Assembly: GCA_041389725.1 (NCBI GenBank)
Contig: JAWKRG010000002.1
Span: forward strand, 124,001-188,000
DNA: 64,000 nucleotides
DNA from: Polyangiaceae bacterium
GTDB taxonomy: Bacteria > Myxococcota_A > Polyangia > Polyangiales > Polyangiaceae
Direction of reading: 5' to 3'
Below the pieces are notes generated by a model that was not told where the DNA came from, ran no database searches, and worked only from the letters and a program-made list of their open reading frames with translations. A program made the position numbers and the translations under genes. Positions 25,064 through 33,483 of this stretch are shown here, one piece after another. The number at the start of each line of letters is the position of its first letter. Positions within the stretch are counted from its first letter, which is position 1.

Positions 25064-27115
25064 ATGAGAGCCGTAGCCCTACTGACGACTTGCATCCCTT
25101 TCCTGGTCGCAGCCTGCGGCAGCGGCAAACCCGCGGAGGCAATCGCGCCCAGCGCTCCGACTGGCGCCGAGGCCCTCGGCGAGAAGAACGAGCCCGTCGC
25201 CTGCGGTAGCCTCGTCAAACCCGTGTCGCCCCTGGTCGTCGACTGGAAGAGCGGGGACCGAGCGGATCTCGAAGTCGCAATGAAGCAAGGCGTGGCAGTG
25301 ATTGCCTACGACTGCAACGGCATCCGGCTCCTCGACGAGTGCAAGCTGGCGGGTGGCTACGACTTCGCGGGAGTCACGCCCAAGCAGGACACGATCCAGA
25401 TCGCGAGCAAAGACGAGTTGTGGGCGAACCTGCCGCTGAGCGTCGGAAAGCTCGAGACCGAAGTTGCCGGTGCGTCGAGCATCGATCTGGCGATCCTGTT
25501 GGTAGGCAAACGCACGACGCCCCGTGGTGAGGCGGCCCGCATGGAGTTGACCGGCAAGTGCGAAGGCGCGACTCACTATGTACGCGCGGCCCACATCGGT
25601 GCCTTCGCCATGGCCCGCGGCGAGAAGGGAAAGGTACGCGCGGCAGCGGAGCTCTTTGGCGTCGGCGCCAAAGCAGCGAGCGAGAGCGACAAGCGCGTCG
25701 AGAATCGCGACGGCGATGTGAACAGCTGCAAGAGCGCGTCCGCGGCCGCAGCAGCACCGCCCGACCAGTGCGGCGCGACCATTCGCCTCCTGCTCGAACC
25801 CATCGTCGCCCAGCGCAATCCCGAAGAGAGCGCCACCAAGGCCAAGGAAGGCGCCAACCCGTGCCCCGAAGGCTGGGCGCTGGCGGAGGGCAAGTGCACC
25901 AAGTCCGAGGGTGAAGGCTGTGATGCGACGCACCTGGATGCATGCGCCAAGGAGTGCGAAGCTGGAAACGCAACGAGCTGCCCTCGCGCCGCCTTCGCCA
26001 CCAAAGACCCCAGCGAGCGCGACGCGTTGTTGAAGCGAGGTTGCGACGGCGGCAACCCCCACGCGTGTTTCGAGCTGGGCAGCATGCAAATGCGCAAAGA
26101 CGCCAAAGCCGGCTTCGCGCTGACGGAGAAGGCCTGCGCCTTTGGGGACGGGTGGATCTGCTGGAACGTGGGCAACTGGCTCCTGCGCGGCACGCCCAAC
26201 ATCCCGAAGGATGAAACCAAGGCAGCGCTATTGATCGAGCGTGGTTGCTCCCTCGGCTACGCTCCATCTTGCGCGAGCTACGCCGGACTGTTCATCAATG
26301 GAGTGGGGGTGAAGACCGACGTGGAGCGTGGGCTCTCGATGTATCGGAAGCTCTGTGACAACGGGCACCCGCAGTACTGCCATCAACTGGGCTCGCTCTA
26401 CGCCACGGATCGCAAAGCCCTCAGCGACATCCGCTTGCCGACCTCCGCCGCGGTCAAGTTGGACGTCGCCAAGGGAGTCGCTGCTTGGGAGCAGGGTTGT
26501 GCCTTGGGTGGACTCTGGTCTTGCACCTTGGCCGGCCGCCACTACCTGAGAGGCGACGGCGTGCGCAAGGATCCCACGCGCGCCAAAGAACTCTTCGAAC
26601 GCGCTTGTGGCGAGAAGAGCAAGAACTGGGACGGGTGTCTCGAACTCGCACGCATGTACGAGAACGGCATTGGGGTGAGCAAGGATGTGGCCCAGGCAGT
26701 GGACTACTACGAACGAGCGTGTCCGCGCGAAGGCTGCGGGCGCGCCGCCGAGCTACTCTGGTCTGGCAAGGGTGTTCCGAAGAACGAGGACCGTGCTCGC
26801 AGCATCTACGAGAGCAACTGCGCGACCGGCCGCTGGGGGACGTCTGAACAAGAAATGTGCTTGGCTTGGGGCAAGATCCTGGAAGCCACGAGCCGCGACA
26901 AAGCCGTCGATTTCTACGCCGACCACTGCGGTCGGACCGGCAAGGACATGGTGGGCGGCAAACGCATCAGCGCGTCCCAGACCGTGGGCGGACACATGGA
27001 ACTGGTCGAGTCCTGCAAGCGTCTCGGCAAGCTCGACCCCGCCGCGCAGAAGAAGACCTTCGACGAAGCCTGCAGCTCGCGGGGGCTGCTGTGCAAAGAG
27101 GCTGGCAAGAAGTAG
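25064..27115 (+). CDS. Sel1-repeat lipoprotein
   Basis: 683 residues from the ATG at 25064, which directly precedes the lipoprotein signal MRAVALLTTCIPFLVAACGS (lipobox LVAAC); a start at 25025 would add 13 residues. About 40-260 is a beta-rich N-terminal domain of unknown type. From about 295 to 660 there is a series of Sel1-like (alpha-solenoid) repeats, each with a Cys pair characteristic of the secreted subtype: CDGGNPHACFELG, CSLGYAPSCASYA, CDNGHPQYCHQLG, CALGGLWSCTLAG. Sel1 repeats mediate protein-protein contacts. Probably outer-membrane-anchored; partner unknown. Confidence 0.82.
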   Translation: MRAVALLTTCIPFLVAACGSGKPAEAIAPSAPTGAEALGEKNEPVACGSLVKPVSPLVVDWKSGDRADLEVAMKQGVAVIAYDCNGIRLLDECKLAGGYDFAGVTPKQDTIQIASKDELWANLPLSVGKLETEVAGASSIDLAILLVGKRTTPRGEAARMELTGKCEGATHYVRAAHIGAFAMARGEKGKVRAAAELFGVGAKAASESDKRVENRDGDVNSCKSASAAAAAPPDQCGATIRLLLEPIVAQRNPEESATKAKEGANPCPEGWALAEGKCTKSEGEGCDATHLDACAKECEAGNATSCPRAAFATKDPSERDALLKRGCDGGNPHACFELGSMQMRKDAKAGFALTEKACAFGDGWICWNVGNWLLRGTPNIPKDETKAALLIERGCSLGYAPSCASYAGLFINGVGVKTDVERGLSMYRKLCDNGHPQYCHQLGSLYATDRKALSDIRLPTSAAVKLDVAKGVAAWEQGCALGGLWSCTLAGRHYLRGDGVRKDPTRAKELFERACGEKSKNWDGCLELARMYENGIGVSKDVAQAVDYYERACPREGCGRAAELLWSGKGVPKNEDRARSIYESNCATGRWGTSEQEMCLAWGKILEATSRDKAVDFYADHCGRTGKDMVGGKRISASQTVGGHMELVESCKRLGKLDPAAQKKTFDEACSSRGLLCKEAGKK

Positions 27116-27208
27116 GCGCCAGGGAACCAGCGACTCGGACCGCCGCCGAACCCCTTGAAGTCGCGGGGCGGCGAGCGTACGCCTTCTCGAGGTCGAGGAG
27201 GCTAGATC

Positions 27209-28402
27209 ATGGGTCACAAGGTATTCGTCGTTGGCGTTGGCATGACCAAGTTCGAGAAGCCCGGGACCCGTGATTGGGACTATCCCGACATGGTCAAAGA
27301 AGCGGCGGGCAACGCGCTGAAAGATGCGGGTGTTGCCTACTCGGAGATCAAGCAGGCAGTGGCGGGCTACTGCTACGGCGAGAGCACGAGTGGCGAACGA
27401 GCACTGTACGAGCTCGGGCTCACGGGCATCCCCATGTACAACGTCAACAACAACTGTTCGACGGGTTCCACCGCGCTCTTCTTGGCCAAGCAGCTGATCG
27501 AAGGCGGACTGACGGACTGTGCGCTCGCGGTCGGCTTCGAGAAGATGGAGAAGGGCTCCCTGGGCGCCAAGTACATGGATCGCACCAATCCCCTCGACAA
27601 GCACATGATGGCGATGATGCAGCTGCGCGAGTTCGCGCCGGCGCCGCCTGCCCCGCAGATCTTCGGCAACGCAGGCCGAGAGCACATGGAGAAGTACGGA
27701 ACCACGAAGGAGCAGTTCGCCAAGATCAGCTTGAAGAACCACAAGCACTCGGTGAACAATCCTTACTCGCAGTTCCGCGACGAGTACTCCCTGGACGACA
27801 TCCTCGCGTCCAAGACGGTCTACGAACCGCTGACCAAGCTCCAGTGCTGCCCCACCTCCGAAGGCGCCGGCGCTGCAGTGCTGTGCAGCGAGGACTTCGT
27901 CAAGCGCCACGGCCTCGAGCAACAGGCGGTGGAGATCGCGGGCATGGCGATGGCCACGGATTTCCAGAGTACTTTCGACGACAAGAGCTGCATCAAGCTG
28001 GTCGGATTCGACATGACGCAAAGAGCCGCAGAGCAGGCCTACACCCAGAGCGGCCTCGGCCCCGAAGACGTGCAGGTCGTGGAGCTACATGACTGCTTCA
28101 GCACCAACGAGCTGCTTACCTACGAAGCCCTGGGACTTGCGCAGCCCGGCAAGGGCGGCGAACTCATCGACAGCGGCGCGGTGACCTACGGCGGCAAGTG
28201 GGTCGTCAACCCCTCCGGGGGACTGATCTCGAAGGGACATCCCCTAGGCGCTACGGGCTTGGCGCAGTGCGCAGAGTTGTGCTGGCAACTGCGCGGCCAG
28301 GCAGAAAAGCGCCAGGTCCCGGACGTGAAAGCAGCGCTGCAGCACAATCTCGGCCTCGGCGGCGCCGCGGTGGTCACCGTCTACCGCCACGCTCGAGCGT
28401 AA
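27209..28402 (+). CDS. SCP2-type thiolase / lipid-transfer protein
   Basis: 397 residues, single thiolase fold. The nucleophile Cys83 lies in VNNNCSTGSTAL; the SCP2-thiolase-specific HDCF motif is at 294-297 (VELHDCFSTNE) and the GHPLGATG motif has His344. The catalytic set is intact. Family members are annotated as lipid-transfer proteins or degrade branched or sterol-side-chain acyl-CoA; here either beta-ketothiolase activity or an aldolase-type reaction with a partner protein is possible. No DUF35/OB partner or hydratase is adjacent. Cytosolic. A ribosome binding site GGAGG lies just before the start. Confidence 0.87.
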   Translation: MGHKVFVVGVGMTKFEKPGTRDWDYPDMVKEAAGNALKDAGVAYSEIKQAVAGYCYGESTSGERALYELGLTGIPMYNVNNNCSTGSTALFLAKQLIEGGLTDCALAVGFEKMEKGSLGAKYMDRTNPLDKHMMAMMQLREFAPAPPAPQIFGNAGREHMEKYGTTKEQFAKISLKNHKHSVNNPYSQFRDEYSLDDILASKTVYEPLTKLQCCPTSEGAGAAVLCSEDFVKRHGLEQQAVEIAGMAMATDFQSTFDDKSCIKLVGFDMTQRAAEQAYTQSGLGPEDVQVVELHDCFSTNELLTYEALGLAQPGKGGELIDSGAVTYGGKWVVNPSGGLISKGHPLGATGLAQCAELCWQLRGQAEKRQVPDVKAALQHNLGLGGAAVVTVYRHARA

Positions 28403-28444
28403 GCGGTCCGCCCGAGGCGCGTTGATCCCGGGAGGTCCCCACCC

Positions 28445-28951
28445 ATGAAGCTCCGACTCCATCGGCTCGTCCCCTTTCTTGTTCTGCTGCTGGGCTGCTC
28501 CAAGCAAGCGCCCGAGGGTGCGGCCGCCAAGTCCGGCGCCGCCCGGGACGAAGCGCAACAGGTCCCCGCCAGCCCCGAAGCACCCGCACCACCAGCCGCG
28601 GCAGAGCCCACGCCTACATCCGGGGGCGAGATGGGTCCGAGCGGTGAGGACAGCATCAAGAAACGGCCGCTGAAGGGGCGTGAGTCTGAACTGAGCACGC
28701 TGCCTGAGGCCGAGGCCGCGCTGGACGAGGCAGCCAAACGCCTGGAAAAGCTGCTCGGTGGGATGAAGGCCGAAGCCCTGGCCACCGGTGACAAGCGCTG
28801 CGACGAAGCCTGCCTGGCGTTTGCATCCCTGCGCCGCGCTGCGGATGCGATCTGTCGCCTCGCGGGGGACAGCGACGCGCGATGCAGCCGCGCCAAGAAG
28901 ATCGTGGACGACAACGAGTCCAAAGTCAAAGCGTGCACTTGCGAATCATGA
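28445..28951 (+). CDS. Small putative lipoprotein
   Basis: 168 residues. The signal peptide ends in lipobox LLLGCS. A Pro/Ala/Glu-rich linker (about 20-70) is followed by a helical segment (TLPEAEAALDEAAKRLEKLL) and a Cys-containing C-terminus with CDEACLAF, ICRLAG, CSRAKK and CTCES, probably forming disulfides in the periplasm. Not recognised. It is 42 bases after the thiolase and may be in the same transcript. Confidence 0.6.
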   Translation: MKLRLHRLVPFLVLLLGCSKQAPEGAAAKSGAARDEAQQVPASPEAPAPPAAAEPTPTSGGEMGPSGEDSIKKRPLKGRESELSTLPEAEAALDEAAKRLEKLLGGMKAEALATGDKRCDEACLAFASLRRAADAICRLAGDSDARCSRAKKIVDDNESKVKACTCES

Positions 28952-28980
28952 GCCCTGCGCCGCGCGAGGGTACCGCGCGC

Positions 28981-30453
28981 TCAGGGCTCGAGCATGATCA
29001 CGCCGATGTCGTATTCGTTGGCCGATGTCGACGTCGAAACTAGCGTCTCACCCAATAGCGTGATGCTGCCGCTGAACCGCCCGGCGACGAGGACGCGGCC
29101 CTGATCCACCGTGAGGGCACCCCAAAAGTCTTCGCCAGGGCCACCCACCAGCTCAGCCCACAGCGGCTGGCCATCTCCACTCAGGCGAAGCACGTATCCA
29201 TCGCGCGGCCCGTACTTCGTCTTCACGCCGGTACCGAAATCCAACGATGCGCTGGTCGTGTCGCCTACGACGAAGATGTCACCAGCAGCGATGCCCACGC
29301 CGTAGGCGCGGTCATTGGCGGCGCCGCCGAAGGTGCGCGCCCACTTCAGCCCTCCCGCGGAATCGAAGCGCGCGACGAGGATGTCATCGCCACCCTCGTG
29401 AGGAAGCGGGTTGGCCGCGCCGACGTCCACGGGCCCCTTGGCCCAACCCACCGCCACGACGTCGCCGCTGTCCGCCGGGTCCGCGGCAACCGCTGAGAAC
29501 GCGTCGTTCAGCGCGCTGCCAATCCCCACGGCCCACAGCCGCGTCGAGAGACTCGAGTCATAGCGCGCGACGATGGCGAGCTGGCTTCCGGGCGAACCGA
29601 CCACCTCGAGCTGAGGAATACTCGGGGATTCACCGACTGCGGTGATCAACCCGACCTTGTCCGTCGTCACGCCCCTGAAGGATTGAGTCCCCGGCCCTTC
29701 CAGCACGGCGTGAGGAACGGTGGCGCCGTTGAACTCCACTGACAGCAGGGCATCTCCCTCAGAGTCCGCCAGCAGCGACTGATTGTGGAGGTTCACGGTG
29801 GAGCGCAGGGTTCCCGCTGCGACGATGCCGGACTGGAAGCGTGCGAGGTCGATGATGTCTTGGTCCAGCATCCCCTTGTAAACGTAGGCCTGACTGGTGT
29901 CGCCAGTCCCGCTCGGTATGACCCTAGCGAGGAAACCCGCAAAGCCGTCCTTCTCGGTGAACGTCTGCGTGCCGATCGTCAGGTTCGTCTGGAACATGCC
30001 ACCCAAGTGATAGGCTCCGTTCGCTCCAAGCTCGAGAGCCATCGTGTACGCATGCCCAGGAGCTGCCAGAAACTCGCGTCGCGACAGCTCGGCACCCGTG
30101 ACACCAAACTCCACCAAGAAGCTCGTGGCGCCATCGTTCTCTTGTCCGACGACCACGACATCGCCGCTGCTGGGGTGGACCCCGACGTCGGTCACCGTCA
30201 GCGACGCTGGCGTCTTGCCCACGATCGTCCTCACGACTTTGGGGGTCGAACTTCCGCCGTCTGCGCCTCCTCCCGTACCACCGCTGCCCGCGCTGCCCGA
30301 TGTGCCCGCAGTGCCTCCGCCGGTGCCCGAGCTTCCAGCGCCTCCCCCGCTGCCGGCACTACCGCCGCTGGCGGCGTGGCTGCCTGAGGATTTCGAGCTG
30401 CACCCCAGCGCAATGAGTGCAGCGAGCCCAAGAATCGACAGTACGCGCTCCAC
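28981..30453 (-). CDS. Lipoprotein with Gly/Ser linker and SBBP/propeller-like repeats
   Basis: 490 residues. Signal with lipobox ALIALGC, then a Gly/Ser/Thr-rich linker of about 45 residues (GSGGGAGSSGTGGGTAG style) common in myxobacterial surface lipoproteins. The rest is a repeated beta structure: GVHPSSGDVVVVGQ, GVTTDKVGLITAVGES, VAADPADSGDVVAVGWA, GVGIAAGDIFVVGDT, resembling SBBP (seven-bladed propeller) repeats. ARTFGGAANDRAYGVGI and AELVGGPGEDFWGALT are typical of this repeat. A surface binding role is likely; ligand unknown. Convergent with the small lipoprotein gene. Confidence 0.68.
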   Translation of the reverse strand: MERVLSILGLAALIALGCSSKSSGSHAASGGSAGSGGGAGSSGTGGGTAGTSGSAGSGGTGGGADGGSSTPKVVRTIVGKTPASLTVTDVGVHPSSGDVVVVGQENDGATSFLVEFGVTGAELSRREFLAAPGHAYTMALELGANGAYHLGGMFQTNLTIGTQTFTEKDGFAGFLARVIPSGTGDTSQAYVYKGMLDQDIIDLARFQSGIVAAGTLRSTVNLHNQSLLADSEGDALLSVEFNGATVPHAVLEGPGTQSFRGVTTDKVGLITAVGESPSIPQLEVVGSPGSQLAIVARYDSSLSTRLWAVGIGSALNDAFSAVAADPADSGDVVAVGWAKGPVDVGAANPLPHEGGDDILVARFDSAGGLKWARTFGGAANDRAYGVGIAAGDIFVVGDTTSASLDFGTGVKTKYGPRDGYVLRLSGDGQPLWAELVGGPGEDFWGALTVDQGRVLVAGRFSGSITLLGETLVSTSTSANEYDIGVIMLEP

Positions 30454-30588
30454 AGCGGCATTCTAGCATGTATGGCGAGCGTCCTGAGTCGACTTGTATT
30501 GCATATGGCAGCCTCACCACGCGAGCCCGTTCGCGTACCCAAGAATCCGTCCGCAGCGGGGTCCCACCTGCAATCGGTGGAGGTGACC

Positions 30589-30843
30589 ATGCGTGTTCAG
30601 TGGACGGCAGTACTGTGTCTAGGGCTCTTGATGTTCGCAGCGACGGCGAACGCCGACGTGGCCAAGAGCCAACGGACGAAGGACGGGGACTATCACGAGT
30701 TTACCGACGATCTGCTCAACAGCGACGTGAGCTACCCCCGGGGTGGCTCGATCGTGGTGCGTCCGCCTCCCATGCGGTCGCTACTGATCCGGCCTCGCTC
30801 GAATTTCATCCCGGAGATGCTCAAGAGCGTCGAAAACATGTGA
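30589..30843 (+). CDS. Small exported protein
   Basis: 84 residues from the ATG at 30589, which has an ideal ribosome binding site (GGAGGTGACC). A signal peptide MRVQWTAVLCLGLLMFAATANA with an AxA cleavage site gives a mature peptide of about 62 residues ending IPEMLKSVENM. No Cys; contains VVRPPPMRSLLIRP. Not recognised. A longer in-frame start exists at 30472 but would hide the signal sequence. Confidence 0.6.
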   Translation: MRVQWTAVLCLGLLMFAATANADVAKSQRTKDGDYHEFTDDLLNSDVSYPRGGSIVVRPPPMRSLLIRPRSNFIPEMLKSVENM

Positions 30844-30880
30844 CTTGGCAGTGAGGCGAGCCCTGCGCCAGCATGACGGC

Positions 30881-31846
30881 GTGAGCACCACTGCTTCGCA
30901 ACCGTTGGTGGGACGCCTGGCCCCGAGCCCCACGGGCCGCCTGCACCTCGGTCACGCACGCAGCTTTCTCCTTGCGTGGTGGAGCATTCGCAGTCGCGGG
31001 GGTCAGATGAGACTACGCATCGAGGATCTCGACGGCGCGCGGGCTCGACCCGAGTTCGTTTCACTGGCGCAGCGAGATCTGGAGTGGCTTGGCATGGACT
31101 GGGACGGTGAGGCCTTGTTGCAGTCGAGCGGCGTGGAACGGCTGCAGGCGGCGCTGGGCTACCTGAGCGACGCCGGCCTGGCCTATCCGTGCGTGTGCAC
31201 GCGAGCCGACTTGCGAAGTGCGGTCTCGGCTCCGCACGCTGGGGATACCGAGATCCCCTACCCTGGCACCTGTCGCGGCCGCTTCGACCGTCTCGACGGC
31301 GCGGAGGCGAGTGCCGGGCGTGAGGCAGGGTTGCGCTTCACAGTGGCCGCAGGTCGGGTGAAGGTGAGCGACGCGCTCTGCGGTGACGTCGAGTTCGACG
31401 TGGCGGAGGAATCCGGCGACTTTCTCATCGCGCGCCGGGACAAGACTCCTGCCTATCAGCTCGCAGTGGTGGTCGACGATGCCTATCAGCAGGTGAGCGA
31501 GGTGCTGCGCGGTGACGATCTGCTGCCAAGTGCGGCCCGTCAGCAGCTGCTCCAGGTCGCCCTGGGGCTTTCCACACCGCGCTGGATTCACGTGCCGCTG
31601 GTGTTGGACGAGTCGGGCCGGCGCTTGGCGAAGCGTGCGGACGACCTGAGCCTCGAGGTGTTGCGGGAAGGCGGCACTGATCCGCGGGCAATAGTGGGTT
31701 GGGCGGCCAATTCCGCGGGCTTCGACGTTCCAGAGCGTGCGCACGCCGCCGAGGTCACGCCCATTTTTGGACTGAGTGAAGTTCGCAAAGAGCCGGTGCG
31801 TCTGACTCGGCGTACCCTCGAGGCGTTGAAGGACGCTCGCGCATGA
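30881..31846 (+). CDS. gluQ: Glutamyl-Q tRNA(Asp) synthetase
   Basis: 321 residues from the GTG at 30881, which precedes VGRLAPSPTGRLHLGHA, the class I HIGH motif here as HLGH (residues 22-25). The protein is a truncated GluRS without anticodon-binding domain, as expected for GluQ-RS, which attaches glutamate to queuosine at position 34 of tRNA-Asp. The KMSKS equivalent is RRLAKRADDLS. A zinc-site-like set of cysteines is visible (CVCTR, later YPGTC). The stop overlaps the next gene by ATGA. Confidence 0.87.
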   Translation: MSTTASQPLVGRLAPSPTGRLHLGHARSFLLAWWSIRSRGGQMRLRIEDLDGARARPEFVSLAQRDLEWLGMDWDGEALLQSSGVERLQAALGYLSDAGLAYPCVCTRADLRSAVSAPHAGDTEIPYPGTCRGRFDRLDGAEASAGREAGLRFTVAAGRVKVSDALCGDVEFDVAEESGDFLIARRDKTPAYQLAVVVDDAYQQVSEVLRGDDLLPSAARQQLLQVALGLSTPRWIHVPLVLDESGRRLAKRADDLSLEVLREGGTDPRAIVGWAANSAGFDVPERAHAAEVTPIFGLSEVRKEPVRLTRRTLEALKDARA

Positions 31847-32496
31847 TGCACCGCCGCCAATTGCTGCTCGCCGCTTCCCTCTTGGGAGCACCGAGGTTCT
31901 CCTTCGCCGAAGACTCGCCTCGTCGAATGATCGGACTGCAGCCTCTGGGCAAAGCCTTGCCCGAGGCCGACGTAGCGTTGGTCCGGCGTGCGCTGACGGT
32001 GTTCTACGATCTGGACGTCCGCCTGTTGCCTCGCGTGGATCTGCCAAAGGCGGCCTACTACCGCCCGCGTCACCGCTACCGCGCAGAAAAGCTGCTCACC
32101 TTCTTGGCCGCACGAGCACCCCAAGACGCCCACCGCGTGCTGGGCATCACCGCCGTGGACATCTCCACCACCAAGGAACCCCACAAGGACTGGGGAGTAC
32201 TCGGCCTGGCCAGCATCGACGGGAAGGCCTGCGTGATGAGCTCCTTCCGCTGCAAGCGCAAGTCCAAGAGCCCGCTGCATGCGCGACAGCGATTCGGCAA
32301 GGTCGCCGTCCACGAGATTGGGCATACCTTCGGTCTGCCCCACTGCCCGAACCGGGGCTGCTTGATGGAAGACGCCAAGGGCAGCGTGCTGACTTCGGAC
32401 CGCGAGTACGACCTGTGCACGGATTGTCGCGACAAGCTGAGCCGACGCGGCTACGGCTTCGGGAGCGGCGACCCGCCCTGGCCGAAGCCGGCGTGA
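31843..32496 (+). CDS. Exported archaemetzincin-like metalloprotease
   Basis: 217 residues. The zinc site is HEIGHTFGLPHC (His157, Glu158, His161, His167) followed by a Met-turn-like CLMED (Met175) and the cysteines Cys168, Cys173, Cys192 and Cys195 (CTDC), which match the structural-zinc set of archaemetzincins. Fold core EHDWGV-like text is seen as KDWGVLGLAS. Unlike the usual cytosolic family members it starts with a signal peptide (MHRRQLLLAASLLGAPRFSFA), so it should act in the periplasm or outside. Overlaps gluQ by 4 bases; a functional link to tRNA modification is unlikely. Confidence 0.82.
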   Translation: MMHRRQLLLAASLLGAPRFSFAEDSPRRMIGLQPLGKALPEADVALVRRALTVFYDLDVRLLPRVDLPKAAYYRPRHRYRAEKLLTFLAARAPQDAHRVLGITAVDISTTKEPHKDWGVLGLASIDGKACVMSSFRCKRKSKSPLHARQRFGKVAVHEIGHTFGLPHCPNRGCLMEDAKGSVLTSDREYDLCTDCRDKLSRRGYGFGSGDPPWPKPA

Positions 32497-32642
32497 AGCT
32501 GGGTCGGCGCGGCCAACGCTTCGACGTACATCTGGGTGGCGCGCATCCCCGACGTCCCGACGCGCGGTCGGCAAAGTCTGGCTGCGTCCGGCACTGTTCG
32601 TGCTAGACGTGCGATACCCGGAAGCGGGACGAAAGGGACACC

Positions 32643-33158
32643 ATGAAGGCTGGATACTTCCTCGCAGGTGCGGTTTGCGCCGCTGCAGCCATTGGCCTTG
32701 GCGTGCGAGCCGCACCCCAACCCGGACCAGAGCCCACGAAGGCCGCTGCCCCGGCAGCCCTGGAGGCGCCGCCCCTGGACGACACGAATCAGCCTTTGCC
32801 CCCCAATCATCCGCCTATCGGCGATCTGGGCGGCCCGACGGAGCAGGCCATGCCCCCCAATCATCCGCCCATGGGTAATGACCCTGGCACCGCGGCGCCA
32901 ACGGACAGCGACAAGCCAGCGCTACTCGGCGAGGTCAAGGAGGCGATCCAGGTGCCGGGCTACACCTATCTGCGACTACAGACGGACAAGGGCGAAGTCT
33001 GGGCAGCGGTCACCACCACGGACCTCAAGGTGGGCGCCAAGGCGAAGATCGTGGACGCGATGGAGATGAAGAGCTTCAACAGCTCCACCCTGAAGCGCAC
33101 CTTCGACAGCATCTACTTCGGTCGCCTCGACGGCGCCGGTTCGGCGCCGACGCTGTAG
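32643..33158 (+). CDS. Exported OB-fold-like protein at the left border of the cytochrome block
   Basis: 171 residues. Signal-type N-terminus MKAGYFLAGAVCAAAAIGLG; the Cys at residue 12 is not clearly a lipobox. A linker carries two copies of PPNHPPxG (LPPNHPPIGDL, MPPNHPPMGND), encoded by near-identical DNA at about 32799 and 32853. The C-terminal half (about 95-165: GEVKEAIQVPGYTYLRLQT, VWAAVTTTDLKVG, TFDSIYFG) resembles the small OB-fold/NrfJ-like proteins found beside multiheme cytochrome genes. A paralogue with two such domains stands at 58194-59039. Role in cytochrome assembly or stability is inference. Confidence 0.7.
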   Translation: MKAGYFLAGAVCAAAAIGLGVRAAPQPGPEPTKAAAPAALEAPPLDDTNQPLPPNHPPIGDLGGPTEQAMPPNHPPMGNDPGTAAPTDSDKPALLGEVKEAIQVPGYTYLRLQTDKGEVWAAVTTTDLKVGAKAKIVDAMEMKSFNSSTLKRTFDSIYFGRLDGAGSAPTL

Positions 33159-33245
33159 TGCTGCGCAACGATTGCGATTCGTTTGTCGCGACGCGCAGGC
33201 ATTTCACCTGCCTTCGCCTTCGGGGGTTCGACTTCAGGATGATCT

Positions 33246-33268
33246 CCGCAGGCTAGAAGCTCCTGCGG
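33246..33268 (-). terminator. Hairpin at the end of the NrfD operon
   Basis: CCGCAGG (33246-33252) and CCTGCGG (33262-33268) form a perfect 7-bp stem with a 9-base loop that contains the stop codon of the last, 76-residue gene. No T tract follows on the minus strand, so intrinsic termination is only suggested. Confidence 0.4.
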
Positions 33269-33483
33269 GGTAGCGATGTGCGGAGCGCGTTCAACGCTCG
33301 CACGACCGCTCGCAGGTCCTTCATCACGCCGCGAGAAACTTCCTTTGCCTTCTGCGGATCCTCGATGTGCCGCGTGGCGTTGATCATCGCCGAGCGCACC
33401 AGAACGCTCAGCTCTCGGTGGAACTCCTCGACCTCATCCTGGGACTTGAAGCCGAGCGCGTTTTGCTCGGCATCGTACTTCAT
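33253..33483 (-). CDS. Small soluble protein, last gene of the NrfD operon
   Basis: 76 residues, not recognised. Mostly helical and charged (SQDEVEEFHRELSVLVRSAMINATRHI), with no Cys, signal or membrane segment. Its ATG overlaps the stop of the NrfD gene (ATGA), which supports a real coupled gene. It may be a small cytosolic assembly or regulatory factor for the membrane complex; this is inference from position only. Confidence 0.65.
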   Translation of the reverse strand: MKYDAEQNALGFKSQDEVEEFHRELSVLVRSAMINATRHIEDPQKAKEVSRGVMKDLRAVVRALNALRTSLPRRSF

